Virus record (IMG/VR): IMGVR_UViG_3300006925_000099
Location: 1-28,427 of that record
Reading direction: 5' to 3' (one strand)
Origin: a virus
Length of the DNA stretch: 28,427 nucleotides
Shown: one piece after another, positions 13,348-20,296 of the stretch
How positions within the stretch are numbered: position 1 is the first letter of the stretch
Layout of the letters: every line of letters begins with the position of its first letter
The notes under the pieces: generated by a model
Told to the model about the DNA's origin: nothing
What the model saw: only the letters and a program-made list of their open reading frames with translations
The model's database searches: none
Translations under genes and position numbers: made by a program

Positions 13348-13707
13348 ATGGCATTAACAATCACAACATCCGATTGGACAAACGCTAACGTGAGAAAAAC
13401 ACTCTCATGGCAAGCAGCTTTAACTTCAAAGTTGCGAGTATATGCTATCAAAGTCACCTTTGGTGCTTCTGATAACTATGCGACCAACGGAGTGGCAGCC
13501 GACCTCAAAGAGGGAAGAATCTCTACACTCGTTGCAGTAATCCCAACATTTACGGATTCACTTCACAAAGTAGAATATGACAAAGCCAATGAAAAGATTA
13601 AACTCTATACAGTTGGTGGTTCAGCAGGTGCTGCTTTCGCAGAATTAGCAAACAGTTCAACAACAACACAATCAAAAGTGTTCGAATTTCTAGTCATAGG
13701 CTACTAG
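13348..13707 (+). CDS. Small virion protein, decoration-like
   Basis: 119 residues, beta-rich, no Cys, with FGASDNYATNGVAADL in the middle and a hydrophobic end (VFEFLVIGY). It has its own TATA box and poly-T terminator, the arrangement of a strongly expressed late gene. Placed after the capsid gene and before the connector gene, it may be a capsid decoration or head protein. Assignment is by position and composition only. Confidence 0.6.
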   Translation: MALTITTSDWTNANVRKTLSWQAALTSKLRVYAIKVTFGASDNYATNGVAADLKEGRISTLVAVIPTFTDSLHKVEYDKANEKIKLYTVGGSAGAAFAELANSSTTTQSKVFEFLVIGY

Positions 13708-13724
13708 AGTCCAAAATAGCCGAC

Positions 13725-13731
13725 TTTTTTT
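13725..13731 (+). terminator. T7 terminator
   Basis: Seven T about 18 bases after the stop at 13707, just before the next promoter. Confidence 0.55.
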
Positions 13732-13736
13732 ATTAA

Positions 13737-13751
13737 AGTTTATATATTTGG
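13737..13751 (+). promoter_or_regulatory. TATA box, rightward
   Basis: AGTTTATATATTTGG centred 24 bases before the ATG at 13768. Confidence 0.7.
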
Positions 13752-13767
13752 CTATGTACAAATATAC

Positions 13768-14043
13768 ATGGTCGAATTTAATCATAATGCTGTAACAGTT
13801 GGAGCTTCAGACACTACAATTAAAGCCAGTCATGGTGTTGTTGTGGCAGTCCACGTAACACTTGTTGGTGCTTCAGGCGATAAACTTGTATTAAGAAATG
13901 GTACAGGAAATTCAGATCCCATTGAATTTGAAGTACACGGTGAAGGTGTTCAGAATGTAATTCAGATTAACAGAAGATTTGAAGACGGTATCAGAGCAGA
14001 TTTTACTGGGTCTACAGCAAGATATATCGTAGTTTACAAGTAG
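13768..14043 (+). CDS. Small beta-rich virion protein
   Basis: 91 residues, predicted as a single beta-sandwich (ASHGVVVAVHVTLVGASGDKL, VHGEGVQNVIQINRRF, ARYIVVYK). No Cys, no membrane segment. Own TATA box. Such small all-beta proteins near the capsid gene are often decoration or head-fibre proteins; this is inference. No family recognised with confidence. Confidence 0.6.
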   Translation: MVEFNHNAVTVGASDTTIKASHGVVVAVHVTLVGASGDKLVLRNGTGNSDPIEFEVHGEGVQNVIQINRRFEDGIRADFTGSTARYIVVYK

Positions 14044-14057
14044 TAAATTTAAATAGT
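14042..14057 (+). promoter_or_regulatory. TATA element AGTAAATTTAAATAGT (copy 1)
   Basis: Centred about 27 bases before the ATG at 14077. The 16-bp word is identical to 24265-24280, and both end 20 bases before their start codons. Confidence 0.7.
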
Positions 14058-14076
14058 TAGCGTACTTTTATAAAGT

Positions 14077-14700
14077 ATGGCTACAACTTATTGTACGGTT
14101 GCAGATGTATCAGATTTTCTACGTATTCCTATCAGTGCTACTACTTCTCCAACAAAGGCTCAGGTCGAGAAAATAATCAATAGAAAAGAAGAGTATCTCG
14201 ACAGAAGAATAGGACATACTTTTGGCAGAAATAAGACTATTGCAAAGGAAAAACATGACTTAGCATTACTTTATACTTACGGATGGGGTGTTCCAATTTA
14301 CTTGCAACATAGAAATTGCAGACCTCTTGATGCCTCAGCAGGAGACAAAATTGAAGTTTGGGAAGGTGCATCATCATCTTACGCAGACATACTTACTGAC
14401 ACAGAATTTTACGAGTTTGACGAAACTTACGGCAGATTATATCTCAGAGGTTATTTGTTTTCAATTATGAGAAAGAACAGAGTACGTGTAACATACAGAT
14501 ACGGTGATGAAAGTGTACCTGATGACGTAGAAGATGCATGTGTAAAATTGACATGCATAGAGTTACTTAATTCAAGTCTACGTATGGACACATTACCAAT
14601 GGGCGGTAATGCAATTAGTCCACAACAATCAATGAACGCTTGGAAGGCAGACGTAGAAGAAATCATTGGCGAAAGAGCAGAAGTGTTCGGTATACCATAA
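14077..14700 (+). CDS. Head-tail connector (gp6-like adaptor)
   Basis: 207 residues. The start TYCTVADVSDFLRIPISA and the ending with DDVEDACVKLTCIELLNSSLR are typical of head-tail connector/adaptor proteins of the HK97 gp6 type, which form a ring under the portal. In the middle it carries a beta region (about 85-145: KIEVWEGASSSYADI...VRVTYRYGDESVP), an insertion also seen in related connectors. TATA box 27 bases upstream; the next gene starts in its stop codon (TAATG). Confidence 0.75.
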   Translation: MATTYCTVADVSDFLRIPISATTSPTKAQVEKIINRKEEYLDRRIGHTFGRNKTIAKEKHDLALLYTYGWGVPIYLQHRNCRPLDASAGDKIEVWEGASSSYADILTDTEFYEFDETYGRLYLRGYLFSIMRKNRVRVTYRYGDESVPDDVEDACVKLTCIELLNSSLRMDTLPMGGNAISPQQSMNAWKADVEEIIGERAEVFGIP

Positions 14701-15419
14701 TGATAGTAAAATTTTATATTAACGCAAGAGGTCTAAAGTTTAAAGACAGTACAGGTTCAAGACCAATGAGAATGACTTTATCAACTACAGAAACAAAGGA
14801 CAGATATAGTGAACTAGATATAACAGATATGAATATGAAAGAAAGAAAAGAATCAGTTCTACTTTATGAAAGAGAAGCTATGGAAAAAGGATTGTTAGCA
14901 GGAGGAGCAGGTAAGTATATTGATCCTCCAATCGATGTTGTAATAGAAAATGATAATATAGTTATAAAAAACATACCTGAAGCAGATGTAAAACCTGATG
15001 TTCTTATAAGCGGTAAAGGATTGACTACTTATCAATTAGGTAAATTAATTGCTGAAAACAAGATTAGAGGTCTTGATTCTGATCCTTCAATGAGGAAAAA
15101 AGAATACAAAAATGATGTATGGGATGAAGCTGCTGTTGAAAGAATTAGAACATGGGTTATGGATGTGAAACTTCCAAACACTCCTGTAGAATGGCAATAT
15201 ATAAACAGATTGCAAGGTGACGATAGAGAACGTGAATTAAACAAAATTGTTAACGCTATAATATACAATAAATATACTGGTGTTCATATTAAAAATAAAA
15301 TGAGAAATACAGACAAAAGAACTATGTTCAGAAGATATGAAAAAGCATTAAATGAGTTTGCTGATGAACGTAAATACGAACAAACAATTAACGCTGCAAG
15401 GAGAATGAATTTTAAATGA
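14700..15419 (+). CDS. Neck-region protein, unknown family
   Basis: 239 residues from the ATG at 14700, which overlaps the previous stop (TAATG); the frame is open 20 codons further upstream, but that part lies inside the connector gene. Charged and mostly helical, rich in Lys, Arg and Asn, with a Gly-rich turn (LLAGGAGKYIDPP). Position between connector and tail terminator is where head-closure or neck proteins lie, but its length is unusual for them. No family recognised. Confidence 0.65.
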   Translation: MIVKFYINARGLKFKDSTGSRPMRMTLSTTETKDRYSELDITDMNMKERKESVLLYEREAMEKGLLAGGAGKYIDPPIDVVIENDNIVIKNIPEADVKPDVLISGKGLTTYQLGKLIAENKIRGLDSDPSMRKKEYKNDVWDEAAVERIRTWVMDVKLPNTPVEWQYINRLQGDDRERELNKIVNAIIYNKYTGVHIKNKMRNTDKRTMFRRYEKALNEFADERKYEQTINAARRMNFK

Positions 15420-15832
15420 CAGGCGGTTCAGCATACAACGTAGCAGACGATATTGTAGATTTGCTTAGAGATAATTGGCAGTTAAATAGACCTATAAAAA
15501 TCAAGAAAATATATGACCAAAAATCCGTAGGATTTGGAGAGGACATGTTTGATTCCATACTAGTGTTTCCTAAAACTGAGAATGTGCAGTATTGGGGATT
15601 GTATGGAGTAGACCATTTTCATGAAACAGATGTGGAAGTAGAGGTCAGATCTTACCAAGGCTATGAACATCATAATGATTTAATAGACGAAGTTCAGCGT
15701 ATATTTAAAACCAATATAAGGAGAGACAATTTTGTTGACCTCAGAATCATGGCATCTGTTGTAGATTCTGAACCATTAAGAAATATGTTCAGACATAAGT
15801 TTACTGTAAGATATAGAGATATTAACCCATAA
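15416..15832 (+). CDS. Tail terminator/completion-like protein
   Basis: 138 residues. The pattern of an N-terminal helix (NVADDIVDLLRDNW), alternating strands (DVEVEVRSYQGYEH), a helix with DLIDEVQRIFKTN and a final strand (HKFTVRYRDINP) fits tail terminator proteins (lambda gpU/HK97 gp10-like fold), which cap the tail tube before joining to the head. It lies directly before the tail tube gene. AAGGAGAATG precedes the ATG, and the start overlaps the prior stop (ATGA). Confidence 0.65.
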   Translation: MTGGSAYNVADDIVDLLRDNWQLNRPIKIKKIYDQKSVGFGEDMFDSILVFPKTENVQYWGLYGVDHFHETDVEVEVRSYQGYEHHNDLIDEVQRIFKTNIRRDNFVDLRIMASVVDSEPLRNMFRHKFTVRYRDINP

Positions 15833-15834
15833 TA

Positions 15835-15846
15835 ATCTTTATAACC
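15835..15846 (+). promoter_or_regulatory. TATA box for tail tube gene
   Basis: ATCTTTATAACC centred about 27 bases before the ATG at 15868. Confidence 0.55.
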
Positions 15847-15867
15847 AAGTTCCTTTAAATATCACTT

Positions 15868-16842
15868 ATGGTACGAACAGGTGCACATGCATATCTTAAA
15901 TATGGATATGAATCTACATTTGGCACAGCAGCAGGAACAATAGACAAAAAATTTGGTCTTAATGATGCTTTATCTTCTTGGTCACTTACTCACAACAGAC
16001 AAGACTTACCTGCACTAAATCAAGTAACCATTGACGAATATGCTTATGGTCAACAACAAGGATCAATAGGTGTAGATTTTACACTAAGTAACCCTTGGAT
16101 TTTTAAAACAATTTTGGGCGACTGTTCAACAACTGGCTCCAATCCTTATGTTCACACTTATCCTCATGCATCAAACGGTATCAATAAAACTCCTACATCA
16201 TTTACAGCCGAAGTTGGATTTGATGGAGCAGCAGCAGATATTGTCAGAACATTGAAAGGATGTGTTGCAGAATCATTAACAATCAATACATCAGTAGGTG
16301 GACTAGTTGATTGTTCATTATCAGCAGCATACGGAAATGAAGATGCTCCAAGTACTTCATTAAACTCTGCACCATCACAACCTGACATAGAATTTCCATA
16401 CACATTTGCACATGCAACTTTGAAATATGGCGGTAATGTAATAGCACAAGTTCAAGATCTAAGTATTTCAATCAACCAATCATCATCATTACTTTATGGT
16501 TTAGGTGATCATCAGTCAGTAGATGCATACAGACAATTACTTGACATTACTGGTTCATTCAGAGCAACTTTAATTAACAAAACCGTATTAGAAGACATGT
16601 TAGAACAGATTAGCAAAGGCACATCTGGATCATACTCACAAACAGTAGGCGGTTCTCCTGAATTAGAAATTGCATTTACAAGAAATAACAATGAAAAAAT
16701 TATACTTACAGGTACAGGTCTATCTCCAAGTGACTTGAACTATGACGGTTTCAGAGCAAATGAACCAATATTTGAGAATATAAATTGGAAAATTAAATCA
16801 CTAACTGTTGCAGCAACAAACAACCAATCAGCAGCAGAGTAA
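15868..16842 (+). CDS. Major tail tube protein
   Basis: 324 residues. It begins with GAHAYLKYGYESTFGTAAGTIDKKFGL, a common start of phage tail tube proteins, and is beta-rich with strands such as LTINTSVGGLVDCSLSAAYG and VQDLSISINQSSSLLYGLG. Tail tube subunits stack as hexamers around the tape measure. It has its own TATA box and lies between terminator-like and chaperone genes, the standard order of long-tailed viruses. Three Cys are present but no CxxC pairs. Confidence 0.8.
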   Translation: MVRTGAHAYLKYGYESTFGTAAGTIDKKFGLNDALSSWSLTHNRQDLPALNQVTIDEYAYGQQQGSIGVDFTLSNPWIFKTILGDCSTTGSNPYVHTYPHASNGINKTPTSFTAEVGFDGAAADIVRTLKGCVAESLTINTSVGGLVDCSLSAAYGNEDAPSTSLNSAPSQPDIEFPYTFAHATLKYGGNVIAQVQDLSISINQSSSLLYGLGDHQSVDAYRQLLDITGSFRATLINKTVLEDMLEQISKGTSGSYSQTVGGSPELEIAFTRNNNEKIILTGTGLSPSDLNYDGFRANEPIFENINWKIKSLTVAATNNQSAAE

Positions 16843-16843
16843 G

Positions 16844-16856
16844 GTTTTTATATTTC
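16844..16856 (+). promoter_or_regulatory. TATA box for tail chaperone gene
   Basis: GTTTTTATATTTC centred 25 bases before the GTG at 16875; it selects the GTG start. Confidence 0.65.
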
Positions 16857-16874
16857 ATTACAATTACATATACT

Positions 16875-17219
16875 GTGGTCATTAAGAGTTTTGAAATTGA
16901 TTATGAAGGCAACAAAGAAACCATAGAGTATGAAGACGACTTGAATTTTGGTGAGTTAGAAGCAGTGCTTAATGCAACTGTTGACATGTCTGACGTATCA
17001 AGACCTAAAGTAAAAATACCAGAATACAGACAAGAAATTCTAATGAAAGTGTTGAGAAAGGCTCCGTTTAAAACACAAGACAGAGTTGCAATTCGCAACC
17101 TAAAATCTAGTGTAGCCAAACAAGTTATCGAGGGGGTGATAGTAGACTTCCCTTTAGCAAAGTATTTAGAGGACTGGATGATTACGTTTGTGGGAACGGA
17201 TTCGAAGAAAGTTACCTAA
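16875..17219 (+). CDS. Tail assembly chaperone (G-like)
   Basis: 114 residues, GTG start. Acidic strands at the N-terminus (FEIDYEGNKETIEYEDDLNFGELE) followed by helices. Position between tail tube and tape measure is that of lambda gpG-type chaperones, which coat the tape measure protein before tube polymerisation. A canonical -1 slippery heptamer, CCCTTTA, lies at 17150-17156 in the right phase, and the -1 frame continues past this stop to 17374. This entry is the short, unshifted product. Confidence 0.75.
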   Translation: MVIKSFEIDYEGNKETIEYEDDLNFGELEAVLNATVDMSDVSRPKVKIPEYRQEILMKVLRKAPFKTQDRVAIRNLKSSVAKQVIEGVIVDFPLAKYLEDWMITFVGTDSKKVT

Positions 17220-17374
17220 CCATACATTATTTATTTGCAAAAGAGTTCGGATGGACTAAAGATATTATAGAAAGCCTGCCTGTAGAATACATGCGTGGAC
17301 TGTTATATATTCATAAAAAATCAAATGAAAAGCCATTAAACATACCTCCTCCACCAAAACCAAAATTTAAATAA
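16875..17374 (+). CDS. Tail assembly chaperone frameshift product (GT-like)
   Basis: Slippage by -1 at C_CCT_TTA (17150-17156) would fuse residues 1-94 to 72 residues read from 17156 to 17371, giving 166 residues. The extension contains FEESYLTIHYLFAKEFGWTK followed by DIIESLP, typical of the T half of phage tail chaperones, and ends in a Pro/Lys-rich tail. The -1 frame is open from 17111 to its TAA at 17372 and has no ATG, GTG or TTG before 17289, so independent initiation is unlikely. The T part is thought to bind tail tube subunits. No clear hairpin or pseudoknot is seen at the usual distance downstream. Confidence 0.7.
17150..17156 (+). promoter_or_regulatory. -1 ribosomal frameshift site CCCTTTA
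   Basis: Matches X_XXY_YYZ (C_CCT_TTA) with the zero frame in the required phase: codons 93 (CCT) and 94 (TTA) of the chaperone gene. A GGGGG at 17132-17136 is a weaker alternative slip site. Confidence 0.65.
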
Positions 17375-17376
17375 TT
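17363..17376 (+). promoter_or_regulatory. TATA box for tape measure gene
   Basis: AAATTTAAATAATT centred about 25 bases before the ATG at 17395; it overlaps the stop codon of the frameshifted chaperone frame. Confidence 0.55.
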
Positions 17377-17394
17377 CATTAGTTTATAAATCTT

Positions 17395-19713
17395 ATGGCT
17401 AACGATTATACTGTAGATGAACTAAATGAGCAGTTAAAACGTACTAATGAGATGCTAAAGGAGGCAGAAAAACGTTTTGAAGGCTTACTTAAGATAGTCA
17501 CAAACATGAATAAAACTGCCCAAAAATCAGGTGGTATGTATGGCAGTTCTGCTACAGATCAAGTGTTTAAAAGAGCAGAGAAAAAGACACATGAATTTAA
17601 CAAACAAATGGATAAAATGATGGATGTTAGAAAACAGTTAGTTGATCAGGAATATGACAGAGTAGATAAGAATAGAAAAGAAAGTCAAGAACAAACAAAA
17701 CAGTTCATTCTCATGAGAAGAGAAACTAAGGAGATGGAAGAAAGTGCAAAGACAAGAAGAAAAGAAATGTCTCTCCAAGCAAAAAGAATAGACATGATGG
17801 GCAGACTAGCAGGCGGAGCAAGCGGAGGTCTAGCAGGATTTATTGGAATGGGTTTTGGAACTGCTGCTGCAAGAGGAGCAGAAGCTAGTGGCACTGCTGG
17901 TGACAGAGTAAGTGGCATGCAAGAGAGAATAATGAATTATCAAGATCAATCAGGAAAAATAGCATCAAATGTTTTAGGAACACCTAGTAAAGGCGGAAAA
18001 ATACAAAGTAAAATGTTATCTCGTTTAGAAAAAATTTCTCCTAAATTAGCTGATCTTACATACGGTGCTAAATCAGGAGAAGGAGGAGGAAGAAAAGGTG
18101 GAGGATTAGGCAAAGCAGCAGGTGGCATAGGTGCAGCAGGCGGTATGATTGGATTGGCAGGCGGAGCAGCAGGTGGCTTGTTAGGTGGAGCAATTATGAA
18201 AGGATTAGAATCATCACCAATGTTCCAAGCAATATCAAAGATGATGAGTACTGCATTTAATCTTATACTCAGACCTATAGGTGACTTTTTCAGTGCAGTG
18301 TTCAAACCTATATCAATAGTATTAATGAAATGGGGTGCAATCAACCTTCGTAAATGGGCAGAAAGTATGCAAAATAAAACAAACGATGTTATGAACGCTG
18401 CTGATACAATGGGAAAAGGTCTTATAGCATTTTTTGATGATCCTATGGCAACATTCGGAAAAGCATTTGAACAGTTAGCAGAATATATCAGAGTTGCACT
18501 ATCACCAATACCACAGGAAGTTGCACCTATATTTGGTGATTATGTCAATGAAGCATATAAAGAAATAAATGATAACTTAAATGAACAATTAGGAACATTG
18601 GGTGGATCACTTGCAGACGGATCAATGATAGTATCTGGTATTGGTGATAGTATTGACAAAGTTAATGAAAAAATTGATAGTCTTACTCAGGACATTCCAG
18701 ATTATATGAGAAATACTATTGCTCCAAATATGACAGATGAGCAAAGAAAAGGGTATGAATCATTTGCAGGAACAGCATGGGCTAAATCTGACGTAGGACA
18801 AGCAACAGGTTTGTTTGACGAAGAAGGAGAATTAATTAAAGAAGAACTTACAATAATGGGAGATACTATAACAGAAGCAGGAACAGACTTTACTTCCAAT
18901 GCAGGACAAATGACAGATGATATGACAAAACAGGCAAAGAATATAGAAACAGAAACAGGAATACAAAATAATTATTTAGGCATAGCATCTGAAAACGCTA
19001 TAGGCAGTGCTATAGCATTGGAAGAAGGTTTTAAAGAAATTAAAAGAAGACTTGCTGCATTAATTAGGATGCAAATAAAAATGAGAACTACTGAAACAAC
19101 AAAAGGCAGAGCAGATGCAGACTTAATAAAAACTCAAAAATTATTGAATAAAGGAACAAAAGATCTAAATCTTCAACACCAGATGGATAAAATAAAATCA
19201 GGTGGAAGATTTGAACAGAAAACAGCAAGTATGTTTGGTGTAGGAGTGCATGATTTCCATAAAATGGAAGAACTTGTACGTAGATATGTAGGAGAAGATC
19301 CGTCAAAAAGAGATTGGAACAACGCTAAAAAATTAGTAAAAGAACTATCTAAATTAAAAGGCATGGGATCAAAAGGAGCAGACTTTTTGACTTTTTCTAA
19401 CAGATGGAAAAACGATTCTGCATACGAAGGCTTGTCATTAGAAGCAGCAGGAGCAAAGTATTATGGATTGGCATCATTTGCAAACGGTGGTGTAATCAGT
19501 GAGCCTGTATTTGGTATAGGAAGAAGTGGAAGGTCATATTTAATGGGAGAGAATGGAGCAGAAAAAATTTCTCCAATGAGCGGTTCGTCAAACGACTCTG
19601 TTGTAGTCAATATTAATATAGCAAAGATGTCTAGTGATGTTGATTTGAATAAGATTAAACCAATAATCGAAAGAGCATTACTTGAAACCCACGCAAGAAG
19701 AGGTATAATTTAA
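17395..19713 (+). CDS. Tail tape measure protein
   Basis: 772 residues, longest gene here. Residues 1-135 form a coiled coil rich in Lys, Glu and Gln. Gly/Ala-rich hydrophobic stretches lie around 137-165 and 230-275, followed by amphipathic helices (275-330). The C-terminus has FANGGVISEPVFGIGRSGRS, then MGENGAEKISPM, a signature end of tape measure proteins. The protein sets tail length and helps DNA entry. At about 0.15 nm per residue (a known rule) the tail would be near 115 nm. It follows the chaperone pair and its stop overlaps the next ATG (TAATG). Confidence 0.9.
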   Translation: MANDYTVDELNEQLKRTNEMLKEAEKRFEGLLKIVTNMNKTAQKSGGMYGSSATDQVFKRAEKKTHEFNKQMDKMMDVRKQLVDQEYDRVDKNRKESQEQTKQFILMRRETKEMEESAKTRRKEMSLQAKRIDMMGRLAGGASGGLAGFIGMGFGTAAARGAEASGTAGDRVSGMQERIMNYQDQSGKIASNVLGTPSKGGKIQSKMLSRLEKISPKLADLTYGAKSGEGGGRKGGGLGKAAGGIGAAGGMIGLAGGAAGGLLGGAIMKGLESSPMFQAISKMMSTAFNLILRPIGDFFSAVFKPISIVLMKWGAINLRKWAESMQNKTNDVMNAADTMGKGLIAFFDDPMATFGKAFEQLAEYIRVALSPIPQEVAPIFGDYVNEAYKEINDNLNEQLGTLGGSLADGSMIVSGIGDSIDKVNEKIDSLTQDIPDYMRNTIAPNMTDEQRKGYESFAGTAWAKSDVGQATGLFDEEGELIKEELTIMGDTITEAGTDFTSNAGQMTDDMTKQAKNIETETGIQNNYLGIASENAIGSAIALEEGFKEIKRRLAALIRMQIKMRTTETTKGRADADLIKTQKLLNKGTKDLNLQHQMDKIKSGGRFEQKTASMFGVGVHDFHKMEELVRRYVGEDPSKRDWNNAKKLVKELSKLKGMGSKGADFLTFSNRWKNDSAYEGLSLEAAGAKYYGLASFANGGVISEPVFGIGRSGRSYLMGENGAEKISPMSGSSNDSVVVNINIAKMSSDVDLNKIKPIIERALLETHARRGII

Positions 19714-20294
19714 TGGCAGAAACTGTAGAAATCAGAACACATACGGCAGGAAAAAAATACAGATATCTAATTAGAAATATTTCAAACATAGACATAGTAC
19801 TGACAGAAACAGTTACAGCAACACCTTTACCAGAATCAAACGATACACTTAACGTGCTTACAAAGGCAGACGGTAACACAATTAGAGTTACCATATCATG
19901 GGTAATACATGATGAAAGCACTGATGTGGTATTGGCAAACAATTACACTTTGACTGGAGCTTCGACAACAGGAACAACTCCAGTTCCATTCTCACAATTT
20001 TCTTCTGATTCAGGATTTAGAAAAGCAGATCATCAAGTAAGATTTTTGTTGGAGCCAAACGGATTGATGAGTAATGCTTCTGGTATACAGGTAACTGGTC
20101 TTACAGACGTGTATCAAATAATAATAGGTAATACTGGATTTTCTAGACAGGGATTAATTGAAAATATACAGATAACAAAAGCAGGACAAACGCCTGTTAC
20201 ATGGAACGCAACCATGTCATTTGTTTGTGGAAACGTTATTACTGGCGGTGGCTCTGGAAACACGAGTGAAGGACAAGGTATTGCTACACCATAA
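19713..20294 (+). CDS. Distal tail protein candidate
   Basis: 193 residues, all-beta, with a Gly/Ser-rich C-terminus. Translation is coupled to the tape measure gene (TAATG), with GAGGT about 8 bases upstream. Proteins in this place usually form the distal tail ring that links the tube to the hub; the sequence does not show a recognisable Dit signature. The Leu/Thr-rich N-terminal half and the middle motif SGFRKADHQVRFLLEPNG may help searches. Confidence 0.6.
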   Translation: MAETVEIRTHTAGKKYRYLIRNISNIDIVLTETVTATPLPESNDTLNVLTKADGNTIRVTISWVIHDESTDVVLANNYTLTGASTTGTTPVPFSQFSSDSGFRKADHQVRFLLEPNGLMSNASGIQVTGLTDVYQIIIGNTGFSRQGLIENIQITKAGQTPVTWNATMSFVCGNVITGGGSGNTSEGQGIATP

Positions 20295-20296
20295 GC

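Noticed and set aside
14640-14699. N-terminal extension of the neck protein
   Set aside because: The Arg-rich extension is read within the connector gene; the coupled ATG at 14700 is the better start.
17132-17136. GGGGG run as the frameshift site
   Set aside because: Slippage on Gly codons is possible, but the CCCTTTA heptamer fits the canonical rule in the right phase and keeps more of the first domain.
17946-18344. 132-residue antisense frame inside the tape measure gene
   Set aside because: Pro/Ala-rich product is the mirror of Gly/Ala-rich codons; no promoter or start signal; the tape measure frame is certain.
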